DNA of 64,000 nucleotides from Plasmopara viticola (lineage: Eukaryota; Oomycota; Peronosporomycetes; Peronosporales; Peronosporaceae): positions 682,001 through 746,000 of the forward strand of contig MBPM02000005.1 in NCBI GenBank assembly GCA_001695595.3, given 5' to 3'. Both the position numbers and the translations under genes were made by a program. The notes beneath the pieces are model-generated. The model did not search any database. It saw only the letters and a program-made list of their open reading frames with translations, and was not told the DNA's origin. This document shows positions 1 through 13,700 of the stretch, piece by piece; position 1 is the first letter of the stretch; each line of letters begins with the position of its first letter.

Positions 1-1049
1 TGCATGGTATGGTATCTTGAAACGACATAATAATTGAAGTCCTGCTCCAGGCTCAAGTCCGGCAGCAAAATTTGTCGCTTTACAGCAATCAGTGATGGAA
101 GCGTAACATATAAAGCTATTTTAAATATAAAGGTCTTTAATCTACCCTTTATTGTACACTTTGATATTTTACGACTTGGGTAACTAAAATTCCGTTTATC
201 GGAAGATATCATATATCCCGCCAGGCTTCCTCAGTGCAATGTGGTGTCTTATCCCGTCATACGCTACGATTGCTCGCACTTGCTTGGTATTTTTGATCTT
301 TTTAAAGGACACATGCTGGGTATGCTGGGTTGGTCCTTGACATACAAGTAATCGACATTTTGATCGGAGTTGCCTATCATTTCTTATGCTTCACGGCATT
401 TTTTGTGCTCTTCATACTTTCGTTTTCGGAACTCAAAAGTCGTGTTGCCAGATCCTCGTAGAACCCTATTGAAGGCAGTCAGTGAAGGATATGCTAAGAT
501 CGACCAATTTGAGCGCAGTGTATCGCGCACGGTGCATTTGTCATTGGTACGAGCATTTCGTTTGATAGAGCACTTGAAGCATATCGTCAGCGCTGGACGA
601 TAATTTTTATGAAAAAGCTCATACTGTGCGAAAAACAATCGCAGCATCACTCAATTCAGCTTTAAAGACTGCGAAGACGAGCGTTTGAGCAGCATATGTT
701 ATCGCCGGACGACAGCACTTTTCAACGGTATGACAAAGATTATTTGCAATCCTGCTGTCTGAACGAAGCTGTCTCTTTGTTTTAAACATTACCCTACACA
801 AGCGGCTATCTCGACAGCCATATTCTCATATTGTTGGCTATAACGTTTACTATTTTATCTTTAGAGGTCACCAGCAAACCCTTCGGGGTAGCCTGCCACG
901 ACCTTTTTCTGGTGGGTCAGCGCTCAATAAAAATATATGCCGTTAAAAAACCAATTGACTAATTAATGTGTATTGCAAATATTTTAAGGGATGTGTAAAA
1001 TTCGAAGCAGGGTAGAAAGTTGAAAACAAGGGAGTAATATGCATCCGCG
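1..1049. other. Decayed intergenic DNA, no gene recognised
   Basis: I see no convincing gene. About 420-650 reads, on the minus strand, like a short peptide remnant (ICFK..IKR.....D...R) that has a weak partner at about 5,960-6,180, also on the minus strand. This suggests two very old copies of one unknown repeat. No function can be named. Confidence 0.3.
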
Positions 1050-1210
1050 TCCAATGATCAAAATTGAGGCAATATTTGGGTTTGAGATGCATTCGCTAGA
1101 TATCTCAGCTCGATAGAACAACTCATCACATGGTGGGTCGAGGAACAATTTGCTTATTAAGTATAAGTACTCTTTTTATACTGCCAGTATAGGAGGCCAC
1201 TTGTATAACA
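1050..1210 (+). repeat. Dispersed repeat family R1, copy 1
   Basis: This stretch carries a block around CACATGGTGGGTC and shares diverged sequence with 48,250-48,390 (+) and with 32,560-32,670 (-). By-eye alignment shows matching islands over more than 100 bases, such as GTCCAATGA near the left end and the CACATGGTGG core. It is probably a fragment of an old transposon or LTR. No coding sequence is evident. Confidence 0.45.
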
Positions 1211-1463
1211 TAAGCCAGGCTTATTTGGCAATTCCCTTTCCTGGATTACGGTCGCACTAACTTTCTATAGAACCAAGCTTTAAGCTTTCACCGTAAAATA
1301 AAACATTTTGTGTAGTCGGCGCTGTGATACAAAATCTAGAATTTTATCGCCGGCTTGCTCAAATAGCGCCGAGAATTTCGTGAGCGAAAATTTTTGCGCA
1401 ATTCCAAAAAAATATTTCCCTCTGCTAGTGCACCGCCTGATTAACCCGGCAATCAGCGACGGA

Positions 1464-1693
1464 ATATGCTATAGTGCTTTAACAAATTCGCGCTCTTGTT
1501 TAGGAATTTGGTATTGTTATACTTCACGAAAAGTAGAAGAGACATTTTTCGTGCTAAAGTTATACTACTTAAAAAAATAGAAGAGACATTCTCCGTAGGG
1601 AGTATGCTCTAGTGCTTTAACAAATTCGCGCTTTTGTTCAGGAATATGCTAAAGTTATACGATTTCGAGAAGTAGAAGGGACTTAATTTGTGA
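1464..1693. repeat. Imperfect direct duplication, period about 138 bp
   Basis: Two adjacent imperfect copies share TAGTGCTTTAACAAATTCGC, then a run ending in a glycine/asparagine-like GGAAT and a GTAGAAG-GAC block. The first copy begins near 1,464 and the second near 1,602. The pieces are non-coding as far as I can see. Confidence 0.6.
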
Positions 1694-2059
1694 AGGATTG
1701 GACAAGTGAACCGCCACGCGTAGTCACACATGTTCTGATCACTTAGAGCTGACAATTAGCTACTCAGCTATCAGAAAGAGTGCCTGTATATCATTTGTGC
1801 TTGTCATTCGACTGATGGTACTGGCAATCTTATCCTGTATCTTTTTGAGCAATTTGCACGATACTTATGGAAGTCAGTAGCAAGGTCGATACAGCCGTCA
1901 GATTTGCGATGACCTAGGGTCTGCTTACAGACCATTCTTTGTTCATCAGCATTTACAATTTCATGCGCATGCACTCGAGCACTGTTCACAAGCGGATAAA
2001 CTATTTTTTCAGCGGCCATCGTTCCGAGCTTCACATGGCAATAAACAGAACTGCCATCA

Positions 2060-2345
2060 TAGGAGTCTGTGCTTACGCCTTATGGGTCCCGAACTATTGC
2101 ATAACAAGACGATCATACATTTCAGATGCGTTCAAATGCCCTTGATGCAATAGTAATTATCTCCTGGGCATAATGATCGCGCAATCAGTGGTAAATTACT
2201 TTCTCGCATGACGTGTTGATAGTAATTATCAAGCCGAATACGCATTGACATTTCGCACCTCGAAATGCTGTTTATCAGCGCACTGATTCTTCGTTTTGAC
2301 GTCTGTGCACGAATGGTGAACGCATTTCGCTTGAATATAACGCGC
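2060..2345 (+). repeat. Dispersed repeat family R3, copy 1
   Basis: Shares diverged islands with 49,405-49,660 in the same orientation, for example TATGGGTCCCGAAC against TATGGGTTCCGAAT and GAATGGTGAACGCATT against GAATGGTGAAAGCATT. Because R1 and R3 occur in the same order and similar spacing here and at 48-49.7 kb, both may belong to one larger duplicated element. Identity of the element is unknown. Confidence 0.45.
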
Positions 2346-4834
2346 ACGATGCGCTACTTGTCTTCAGGCTTTTTGACATAAATTTTCAGTGTACTATAAA
2401 AAACTTTACTTGAATTTTTCCTGCCTCGTCCTTCGCACGAATTAATATATGAGCGGCTACAAAGTGTCTCTTTGACATAAGTTTCTACTTTATCATAGTA
2501 AGTAGTTAATTTTTAAGTCCTAGCAATTTTTGAAGGAAATCTCTACCATGTTATAACGTCATTGGTAAGCCTCGTACACATTCAGCTTACACGAAAGCTA
2601 AGTACAAACGGATGGATACTTTAGAATCGACTATCAACTGTTACTCATTTTGATCTACTAAGAACTTCTCATTTTAATATGATCAAAAGTTTACCTCTTT
2701 ACTTCTTATGATTGCACCTTTGCCGTTGTTCTTGGTCTTGAAAGCTTTGCAAAGCTCTGCTATGATCATCGCGTACAAGCCTAAAAGAGCATACACTAGA
2801 ACACTAACGCTTAGACGTACAAGGACTTTGACAGTAGCGGTCTTTCCATATGTAAGTCTAAGTTGCCGAGCGCAATCATTTTATAAAAGACGTATCTGTT
2901 TCATACATAAAGGATACCTGGGCTGATTGATAAACGCCATGCGGAAATGCCTTTCCCTGTAAAATATTGACATGTTCGAAAGCATGTTAAGTGTTCTATA
3001 GCTAACGACACGATCGTGCATTAATGCACCATCTTCTATATTGAATTCTGTGCTCATGAGAGTGGATGCGTGCCGAACCACATGCATAAGGAACGCCGTA
3101 CCATGGATACCACGTAGCAAGCGCTGTCCATAACGAGCGCTACTCAGTATCCACGAACATATTCAGGGTCTCGCCCTTAGATGTCTGGAGTCATCCACAC
3201 TCAAATGGTGTACAGCAAAGCTGCTCGCGGCAAGCACTTCGAGCCTCTCGTTGTGTATAGGCAGGAACTGCCCTTGCATCTTGGTTGCTAGCTGACCATG
3301 CTGCCTACCCCATGCAGCGGAAGCTGCTATGTTCCACTTTACTAGAAGCGGTAGGGCTAACTTAATACAGTTTTCAACTGGATATTAGTAATCGCGTGCA
3401 GAAAATATCACCTTTTGCCGGCATGTCTTGTTAATTACGTGCCACTTGACACTCTAATTAAGGCTACTAAAAGCAATTATGTCCACCCCAGACATGACGG
3501 TGCTGACCACAAGGACCATCTTTCTTTACTTTTCAGGCCGACATTCCTTCTTCTTCTTAGCATGACTCTAATATTTACGCACCAAAGCTCCACTAACAGC
3601 AAGACAGATGCTATTTAAGTTGTTTGAGAACATGATACCATAATAATAGCAAAAATTGCGCATTTATAATGCAATATGAAAGTGACGAACGGTGTATAAT
3701 GAAAAGGGCCTTTTAGTTCACATGGGCACCATGTTCTACGTACCCGAAGAGAATAATTTTTTGGTATACTTTCCGTCAAACTATAAAGAGAGTCGGTCAA
3801 ACAATGTTCAAAAGTGCTTTCGGCTCATACATGCCCCAACGCTACGTATCCGAATAATCGTGTCGGCACGGAGAACGCTTGGCCAGATGACGTTGTCGTC
3901 TCCAGCTCGTCAAGGCTTAAGAAGATGATACAAGGCACAAACTTAAAATATATATTACTACTGGTAGGTAATGGAGCAAATAACGCGTTTGGCGCGCCAT
4001 TTAAAGATATCAACATGATGCACTAATCATCATCCGTCCCTCCCGAGACGCAGCGTGCCGACCCATACAGCTTTCTCAAGCGCAAAGATAAGCGAGCAAA
4101 TCGTACCCGAGAAGAGACCCTTGTCAGCTCACTTGGTGGTCAAATTCTTACCGACGTTTGAGTTGCAGTGTAATTGGGGCCTCACAACTTTCGTAAAAGC
4201 TACACTGTCACAATAGTGCGCGTGATTGAACCCTCTAGTAAATCGGTATATCGCTAAAGAACGCGTTATCAAAAACGGAATAATTGATTGCGCTGCTGAA
4301 ACAATTGAAACCTGCGGATCCGATAAGAGTTTGGAAAGCGTTTGTTGTAAATCGGTCGGCAGGAAAAAGTTTGACAAGCATTTTACGCTGTTATTACGTG
4401 TGAAAAGCATCTGGCGCATTGCTCTCGCTTATAAGGATTTAAACGCTTCCACCATTCACGCATAGACTTCAACTTCTCGTATTAATGGGCTGACAAGCGA
4501 CATGGTGGACTGAAAATTGACAGTGTACTCGACTTAGCCGACAGCCTTATCGAAACCTCACACAAAAAGATCAAGCTTTTGTTTTCGAGCAATATACTCT
4601 ATTAATGGGTTTTCCATGCATCAACGGCTTTCAAATGTCTTTGCGACATTCCATCGTAATAATTCAACATTAATAGGTCGGATACACAGCTAAATTTGGA
4701 TTACGTTTTTATCAGTCGCCGCGCGCGCAATCTTCCCGACCTCTTCTACCTCCATGTCCTCGAATCGTACCCTCGGCATCTAACAAAAATAGAATCTGAG
4801 ACATACGTGAAGAACCCCGTTGGCAATTAGTATT
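2346..4834. other. No gene seen
   Basis: Only short chance reading frames occur here, on both strands, and none shows a recognisable motif, signal peptide or family resemblance. The sequence composition resembles the decayed repeat arms on either side. Confidence 0.3.
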
Positions 4835-5005
4835 TACTTCGGATGCATGCGTACAAATAAGCTTAACAATAATGCGCACGGGTGAAGCTTCGATAAAAAA
4901 ATCCTTTTTATAAGGCTATGTAAAAATGGTCTGCGGGCGGACCCCGCTATTGTCAAGGCCATCGTAAATTGACCAGATGCATTGATCCGAAAAGTCTTTA
5001 TGAAA
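4835..5005 (+). repeat. Dispersed repeat family R2, copy 1
   Basis: Related by eye to 31,565-31,715 (+) and 49,190-49,330 (-). Shared islands include TCGGATGCATGCG and GTCAAGGCCATCG followed by a T-G-A-C-C-A-G-like stretch. It looks like an old interspersed element; no coding potential is visible. Confidence 0.45.
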
Positions 5006-8000
5006 GTTCACCGTTTTTATCTCATAAATGAGCATCGTGCGAATTGCGGGAATAAACCAAACCAAAGAGTTTGATCACGAACACGAAGAACTTATAGGCG
5101 CCGATTCTGTCCTTACGAAATATAATTCTCTGTGTAAAGTTATCAGTTTTTCGTCAGATTTTGTCATAAATATCACACCGTTTTAAGCACTTGCCAGGGG
5201 ACGACATCAATCAATTGCGTTCAAATCTCGTCAGCTTAATGCTGCTTAGAAGAAAGATACTATTCGTGATAAAAGTTGGTATTCACCTGCTAGGTTCCCT
5301 GCCATTCGAGATCTGTACTACTCATGCGTCATTACACACTGCGACGATACAGTCGCCTGATTTTTTGAGAGAAACGACTTCATGGGACTTCTGCTTTGCG
5401 GAGTATCGCGTTGAGATGAAGCATAAGCCACAAAAGAAGTATACTTTGGATTATGCACTACAGCATCACCTATATTATGAGCCAATTAATGTACGAATTG
5501 AAATGGGCATGGTTCTAATTATCGCTAAGAAAGAAAACAAGTAAAAATATTCAGATCCGCGAGATAAAGAGCGAGGCATCATTTGTTAGCAATGAAGCCG
5601 ATCTGTTGTATAACAGCACCAACTACACGTGTAGCGATCTTTTACAATGTGAACTTAACGTATTGCTGTAAGAATACAGACCAACGTTTGGTGGTCGACT
5701 CGGACGAGAGAAGATGTGCGGCCTTGTATACTTACACTACTGATCACGTAAGTTGTGTAAGAGAATTCGCTCATATGCGCGCACAAATGGAACGTGTCAT
5801 GGGCTTCAGATGGCCAGGCTATGGATGACTAGAACTCGTTGAGTTCGTAATTGAGGCACTCCACATCTGGCGGAGAATACACGTAATTAAAGATAGCAAA
5901 TCATTTGCGTGGTGAGTTGGGTCATAGAAGCTATAGATTTTCTGTCCTTTTCGCTAATTTTTGCCTTGGTTATTATAAAAAAAGCTAAATACACCTGTAC
6001 TTTTGAGGGGACAATTGAATTAAAAGCTGCAAAGGGCGACTGATTTGGACGCGGTGCCTGGCGGATTGAAAACGCGTCCTTAGGCCAGACTATTCGCTTA
6101 ATAGTCACTTTAAAGCATATCAACAAAGTTGGTGATAACACTTGAGCAAAACGCGATGCTTGTGTAATGAACAAACACAAGTAGCTACAGCGTTAAAAAT
6201 CAGGGCAACTAGCATGTCAGCATCAGAAGGTTTACGCTATACGCATCAGTGGCGCGACAGCATCACTCAGCGGGCCAACTGCTGTCGAGATGTATAAACG
6301 GTAAAAATAATGCTGCTACGAGAAATATTTTATACAGGCGATCAGCACGACGACTAGCCTATCTCGACGAATATTTAAAAAAGTTGACAAAGAAGACTTG
6401 CAAGCCTACGCAATGCTTTTGTTGAAGTCAGATTTCCACAACCACACTTTTGTAAGGTTAGCGATCACTTTGTTCCTTCTATAGCGATTGCCCTCAAAAC
6501 TGCTTTTAATATCTCGGCTTTATGAAGTGCTCCGCACTCGGGTAATAATGCAAGCCTGACACTGCTATATATATTGATGCTAATCTGCTTTATTGGTCCG
6601 AAGCGAAAAACATATGCAAAACAAAAAACGCCTGACCAGCGCAAAATTTGTACAGAAGATTTCTATAATGCGAACTCCATTCACAAGGCCACTTTAGTAT
6701 GCAGCCGTAAAAGATATTGCGAACGGGTGCAAGCACTTATAGACTGCGATGAGGTAGCCCCCCACCTCGCACAGGAAAGGCGTGCGGAAAGACGGGATAA
6801 TATCCGACGAAGGATTGCTCGCTTATGACGATCTCCCAATATCGAGATGCGCAATCAAAAGTCCAAGAAATTGCCAGTATAATATCAAGGGATTGGGGAT
6901 ACCTCTTAATTTGACAAGCAGCTCGATTTGCTAGCTCGGCCGATAAATCATCCTCCTTTTTAAAGACCTTTTCGAGATACATCGCTATGCGAGCCAGTAT
7001 GTATACCTTTTAGGGGCATGCTGTCACCATTCGTTCAGGTCAGCTTTATATAATGGTCCATTGCTCTTTGAAACGCAACATTCCGCGTGAGCGCTCACCG
7101 GAGCGCCCGCCGTGCTTCTTAATACTCAAAGACATTAGATCCTGCAGATAACAAAAAAAAAGCCATCGAGTGGTGTGCGTCCGCCACCGCGATGTATTAA
7201 AAAGGCTACTTTGCTTTAGCTAGGACGCCGATTTTGGTGGAGAAGATTCCTAAAAAACCAAGCAACCTTCTTAAGACATGACTAGTCACAACTGAATGAC
7301 CCGGTCTTTCTTTGCTTCCTGTTTAGTCATCGTAACAACCAAATTGTCGTAAGGCCGAAGGATAATAAAGAACACTTACACACCTCGTGTACAAGTTTTA
7401 GTGGGTGAGGAGGCCATCACATAAAGCCGATTTTTTTGTGTCAAATGCTGACTTGAACATTAGAGAGTATTTGCTCTATCGTTATTTATACTAGTTAATT
7501 TACTAAAAGATATTACAGATACTGTATTTATTTCGGAGTCGCATCAATATGATTACAGATAAGACTGAAATACACGTAAATGTACCATATAGGTCACGAT
7601 CGTACCAAAATTGACTTGTAAATTGCGGATTTTTTTTTGTAGGTTATCGTATCCGGAAGACCATGGTATTTTTAATATCGTATTACAACAAGCATTTTTG
7701 TTTCTCCTTTAATCAAACGGACTGGAACAGACGTCAAATGCACGATGTGTTAAGTAATGGTCGCCTTACTCAGGCGACGCTACACCTAAAATTACATAAA
7801 TGCTCGCAATCCAAATGAAAACTTGAGCTTGTGGGCTTCCAACACTTGGCCCACAAAGCACTTTCCTCGGTCAGATAAATTCGACGGTCCACTGTCGGAG
7901 AAAGTCACCCATATGGTGAGAATTCACGAGCAAGCCAGCGTGCCATTGTTAAGCAACAGAAGGGAGTGAAGGTCCTCGTCAAAGCAAATCGAGACAAGAG

Positions 8001-9899
8001 CTCCTTGATCCTGAAACTAAATGCAAAGCATATCCTTTCTATGGTTGAAAGAATACAAAGCCTAGCTTTATCGGAAGTAAAAAATCTTGGTGCCACCTGG
8101 TGGAGTTTTGGTGCGTCCACAAAACTATCGCCTCACTGAAAAACAAATTGCTATTGGGGTGGACACAGAACCAAGATATTAAAATTGTTGGACCTTGCTA
8201 AGCCGAAAATACAACAATTTTAAACGCGAGGTTAACCCAACGATACTCTTAGGAAACAGCACTTGCTACATGCTGGTAAAGAAACTTGATCAATAAAGAG
8301 TAGTGGGATTGCCTCCGCGCGTGGGATGGTTCGCTGACCACTATGTGAACCTCGCCCCGTAAGCTGTGAGGTTGGCGGTAAGCCAAAGTATCACGGGTTT
8401 GACCCTGGTAATGCACGTGGAGTAGCAACTAGAAAACAAACCTTGATTGCCGTGGACAGCGTTTACTAAATGTCTGACAATGAAGCCTTAGCTAAGCAGA
8501 TCTCTTTGCTGGACGACGTAGACGTAGACGTTAGTACGTCAGTGTGCGACCCTTGTGACAGGTTTTTCTTTAGGCCGTCAATTTTATTGATAAAATGACA
8601 ACGGCATACGGGGTCATCGATAAACGCACGATGTCTCGTCTGAGACGGAAAGGGTCTTGCGTAGATGTGCCTACAAAAGGTGATAACGCGTAGCTATATC
8701 TATCATGAAGAAGGAGACCGGTGTAACAAAAGCTTGGAAATCTACTTTGTCGGCGGAAGCTCTAATTGAGCTAGGTATAAGGCAGACGGCAGAGTTCGTC
8801 AACGCTTCTCAAGTCGACATCATAGCCGAATACGACCTGAAAACGTGATCAATTTAACATCACTATTAAACTTAAAGGTCTTAAAAGACACAAAGATTGC
8901 AGCGTAAGAAGTGAATGTCATGGTAAATGTTTATCATAAATCTCTCATTAAGATTTTTATCGTTGGTAAGAAGTACCAAGATGTATATTTAAGATTCTCG
9001 CGGTTGGCTTCTGCACATCATGAAATTTACTTGGCTGTTCCAAAACCCAAATAGTATTGATTCAACGGTGGCCTCTACCGAAGAAGCAAAACGACGCCAC
9101 CGATGCATTCTTTTGAGCATAGCATGAGGTTTCAATGGCTCAGACAACATTTTTTTATTCATTGGCGGCATTTCTTTTCGGATTATTTGTTGGTAAGCGG
9201 TGCATTGTACATATTTGCTGCGTCAAATGGACTCGTAGATACCTCAAAGAATCGACTTGTGAAAGCACCTTGTCAGGATGCATACCCTTAAACTACCACG
9301 AGTATTATCAGATCCTTATGCAAAAGATCGTTACACAATCAGCCGTAATCACCACTCTGAGTTCTTTTTTTCAAAGTGGTCAGACATGTACAATGTAATG
9401 TGCAATGGATTTAGTTATCACCTCACATGTGATTGAAATACATACCCTTGATCGTGATTATCACTCAAAGTATCGCTCAAAGCTGTTTTATAATGCTTGA
9501 CAAGCTTTTGAACGCGCATGCGACTTCAATCGATTGGCCATGCAATTGTTTGAGTCATTTACAAAAGAAGATGCTTGCTGACGGTAATAGTGATCGGGTG
9601 CGTCCGCACGAACATGCTTTACGCTAGTGCATAAAGAGCAATTTCGGCGCTGGTGAATTTTTTTCAGGGTGTATTATTAATATTTTAGGCGCTTAGCTTA
9701 CAAGCGGATTCTGCTCAGGTCAACGACTTACCATTTTGGCCTACTTTATCAAATCTGGGACTTGAAATAATAAATTGGCCTGGCTGACATCATAACACGT
9801 TAAGTGCGATTAACGCGCTAATCGTCAGCTTATAGTACGGGTCATAAAATCGACACAGATTAGCTTTGAAAAGGCAAACACCAAGAGGAGTTTATAAAA
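5006..9899. other. Decayed DNA, no supported gene
   Basis: I found no intact gene. Near 8,702-8,848 (+) a short open stretch reads like a protein (AWKSTLSAEALIELGIRQ...), and near 7,950-8,120 (+) another stretch reads KVLVKANRDKSSLILKLNAK. Either could be a remnant of a retroelement polyprotein, but neither carries a diagnostic motif, so I do not name them. Confidence 0.3.
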
Positions 9900-10290
9900 T
9901 CATAAAAACCTTATTGAAGGCGCCAATTTTAAATTTGGCGGATCCAGAACAGTTCTTGACGCAATTATTTTTCCATCGACAATAGACAGACGCCCATGGG
10001 CAATCAAATACAGCTTTTCAAGGTCGATAGCTTCAAGCTGTTGAGAACAAGTAATGATTTACTACCTAAAGCTCCTGGCGATGAAGTAAGCTCTCGTCGA
10101 ATTCAAAGTTCAACTTTGAGCCATTTGAGATCTTTACTGATCTTAAATTCCTATGCAGTGCGCCCCTGTCGCTCCACCTTTCGCAAAAATGACTAGATAG
10201 CTTTCTTTTTTGTGAAGTTTACTTTCGAGAAAAGCTTTTTCTTTTAGAAAGCCAGACGTGCGCTATTGCGTCAGCTAGACCATGATCTAG
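9900..10290 (+). repeat. Dispersed repeat family R4, copy 1
   Basis: Diverged similarity to 31,818-32,201 in the same orientation, with islands such as GATAGCTTCAAGCTGTTGA against GGTAGCTTTAAGCTGTTGA and, at the right end, GTGCGCTATTGCGTC against GTGCTATAGCGTCGC. It lies just before an integrase-like scrap, so it may be part of a decayed Ty3/gypsy element. Confidence 0.45.
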
Positions 10291-10403
10291 CTCTTGTGAA
10301 GCTTTGATCTTGTTTAGTATTTATCTAGCCCCTGGCGCATATGTGCGAGCGTAATACTCGAATAAAAATTCGATGACGTATTCAAGCACGAGTCTACATT
10401 AGT

Positions 10404-10721
10404 TTGCAAAAGAGCCGGTTGTACAGCAATGATCTAGATAACCCACCACGCGCAGCGCTTCTAATATTAAAATTTACACTGTCGTGTTTTGATAAGTTCT
10501 ACAATATACCGCTTGACGGTTGTCTCGGTCGAGAGAAAACGTATAATTTGATAAGAACCCACTTCAAAATATTAATCTTTTGTATTTATCAGCACAGATG
10601 TTTGCAAGTGCGACGTATGCTACTGGGTGAGCCGCGTATGAGATGTTTCCACAAACTCGACAAGCATGCTCGCACTTTTGCCTCCTGGCAGTCTTCGAGT
10701 GTAAGAATTGTGCTATGCTAG
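10404..10721 (+). pseudogene. Ty3/gypsy-like integrase zinc-binding remnant
   Basis: The open stretch contains GREKTYNLIRTHF at about 10,528-10,566, which resembles the conserved segment of the integrase N-terminal zinc-binding region in Ty3/gypsy polyproteins (Gly-Arg-x-Lys-Thr-x-x-x-Ile-x-x-x-Phe). The usual downstream Trp-Pro and Cys-x-x-Cys residues are not in frame; similar cysteine-rich words appear only after a frame change. No reverse transcriptase or RNase H block is intact nearby. I read this as a scrap of a dead LTR retrotransposon. Confidence 0.45.
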
Positions 10722-13700
10722 CCGAAGGACTCTGTCGACAGTTCCGACACCGGATTCAAGCTGACCGATTACATAAAACATCTCATTCAAGGGCTATGCT
10801 AGACACAACCAACCGAGTCAGTCAGCAGCGCTATTCCTCGACCGTGAATTGAGATGAAAGGACTTCTAGAGTCGATTGACTCGCACCAATTTCAATGCAT
10901 TATAGTAATTTAATTGTCTGCTTTGAATGCGCTCTTCATTTCGACAGCGGCCCAAGTATCGATCCGAGCGACGTAAATTCATCATCGAATACGTATTATG
11001 CAGTGTCTGCGTGGACCAAAAAGACGTTGGAGCAGTACTTCGCCTTTATAGCTTAGTAAACAATAATAGTGTCACCTTGGTTTGCCCGTAGATCGTAAAG
11101 TACCGACAAATTTGCATTTGTTTGACCCAAGCTTGGACATTTCTTCCTCCCAGATAGCAGAGTCATGATCTATAGGGATTGCACCACCTGATGGACCCTG
11201 GCTCTGTGAACGTCCTTTGGCCGTGCCGCTTCATAATTATACCCAGCATTCAATGACACTTCTTAAGCTTCCGCGACATAGGCGGGATGTGAAAGGATAA
11301 TCGCCAATTTAGTTGTGTCCGTCCTATTGGACGGAGACTACTTTTTGGCTTACTCCGCCAGCGCAATTTGTAACTTTCAGCTAAAGCCCACCAAGCTCTT
11401 ATCGTTTCAGTCAACTACGAGGAAACGTAAGCGCACATAATCCGCACGGTTTTGGTAAGAAAGAATCTGCTTACGCTGATGGCTCAAGTCATGCAAGGTG
11501 ATTGCGTCGCATCAACTAAGACAATGCACGTAAGAAGTAGATATAGGTGCAGCTGATCAAGGCAACATTTTGCGCAGGCTACAACAAGAACTGGCCCACA
11601 TCTACTCGATAGCATGCATTCCCACCGATTCTCGAATTTAGCAAATCCACTTTATGCTGTTTCATAAAATATCTCGGAGATTTTACTATATAATCAGCCA
11701 GAATACCCTTCTTTTCCTCTTTATTGAAGATCTTGACAATCAATACAAGGTCTAAACCAGGTCTTTGTAATAGACGTCGGCTTCATTGATGCAGACGACT
11801 CTTTATACTTCTGTCAAAGATACCCATCTGAATGTTCTTTGAGAGAAAAACAATTGCAGATGCCCGCAAAATAAGGTAGAGTTTTTGTGCTATCGAATGT
11901 TGCAGTCTCCTGAGCCAGAATAGACTGTCACCTATTAATCTCCACCTGTATGCTTAATTGAAATCAGCACTGCTCCAATTCTAGCATAAATTCGCCTGTA
12001 TAATCAAATGTAATTTGACTACAAAATCTAACAAAGTCATTCGCTTGTGTAAAGCTTGTGTTCAGGTTTATTGCCATTGTCTGATCTGTGGAGCATATGT
12101 CCTATAATTATCAACCAGCAGAATACATTTAAAACTAAGTAATTACAAGATCGTAAGCTACTATCGTTTTAGCTCCTCATCACGTGCTTTATGCATCATG
12201 CGACTCAAGTCAAGCAAAACAGTAAGACCGTCAGCTAATTCACGCAAACTGGCTTCTTGTTATTACGTTGCAGCGGGTGTGCTCGTATTGAAAGTATTGC
12301 TAGATGTGTAGAAACTACAGAGATTAGAGAGACTTCTTGGTGCTGATTACTTTGCTAAGATAAAAGTAAGACGTATCTTGTAGGCAATGATCGTAAAAGG
12401 TAATACTCCATCATGGATAGAGATACTCACTTTGTCTAAGTCGAAGATGTCGTGCATCAGCTTATAGAGCAGAGCACACTTAACCTGGGCTTAAAAATCC
12501 TGAAAGATAACAAGGATCAAGTTTATCCTTTGCATAACCAAAAATTTACATGTGGCGTTCAAAATCTCGCTTTTAACGGAGAAGCAAGATTTACATCGTG
12601 CCCGACTTAAAGTACTCTTGTTTAGATGTGGCCATTGATGATGGCTGTAGTCCACGCAGCTTAGGGCTGCAAACAAATTCTCTCGATGAAAGCAAAAAAA
12701 TGCTCACACAGTTGTGAAGCCCCTGATGCATCTTTTGGGGTCTAATTTTTTTCCTGTGGAATCTTAACGTGTATCTTAAAAGTATCGATGTTAAAACAAT
12801 CGAAAAATGATTGACATTCTTACTAAATAAAACCCTCGCGTTAGAAATGGGCCAAGCAAAGGCGACGTGCTTACCAATATACTTTTGCGTTGGTCAGTGG
12901 GTTGGCCCACATTTGCAGCGCCAACAGCTCTATTCATGAGCAGATACGCCACTCATACAAAACAGGGGCAATCGAATACCTTATATGTAATATTTTATCG
13001 TCCGACTAAAGATTTTAGTCCATCGCCAGCGATCACATCTTCATCAATCTGAGTGGGAAGACGAACTTCTACACTACTTAAATTATCGATAAATCCTGCA
13101 GGAGCTTTGCTTTAAACAGCATATACTTAGAGAGCGAAATACTTCTAGAGGTACGTGATGCTTTAATAAGCAGTCTTTTAGACCGTAATCAAGTGCTACT
13201 TTCGAATGTGTTGTCGCAAATAGCTCAAAACTTGCTTTATAAGATGCGCCAATTGTTGGTCCTGCGCCCATGTCTCGTTTCCAAAAATTGGTACGAAACG
13301 GTGTTACAGGGTTGTGCCACCTAAATGTACAAGAATTGCTTGATGCCTTGGGTGCACGTACAGCTTTCTCTCAAGTAACAAGGTACTTGTGGCTCTAGTT
13401 CTTCGAGTCTTCATCAGATACAACCTTTGGACTTGTCTCAAATGGAAATAGTTCGGCTCTCAGCGTAGCGCTGTCTGTCTAATGGCCGATTGTTGTTGCC
13501 TCGTTCAACGAGCTCGACGTTGTTACCCTTCCAAGTTCACCGTAGGACTGCGTTGCCAAGATGGAGGGTCTTGGCGGCACACTTGCTTGAGGCAATTGAA
13601 TTTAAAAATCTACCCCAAAGTATACATATTAATATAGAACGACTTGCAAGATCTGCCATTGTGACCACTATTCTAGCGTGATGTACAAAGTCTTATAGAT

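Noticed and set aside
5191..5544. A 117-residue plus-strand frame in the left arm
   Set aside because: No recognisable motif, no signal peptide, no partner elsewhere in the window; length is within chance for AT-rich DNA.
8380..8430. Another tRNA-like word (GGGTTTGACCCTG)
   Set aside because: No matching A box or acceptor stem; a chance hairpin is more likely.
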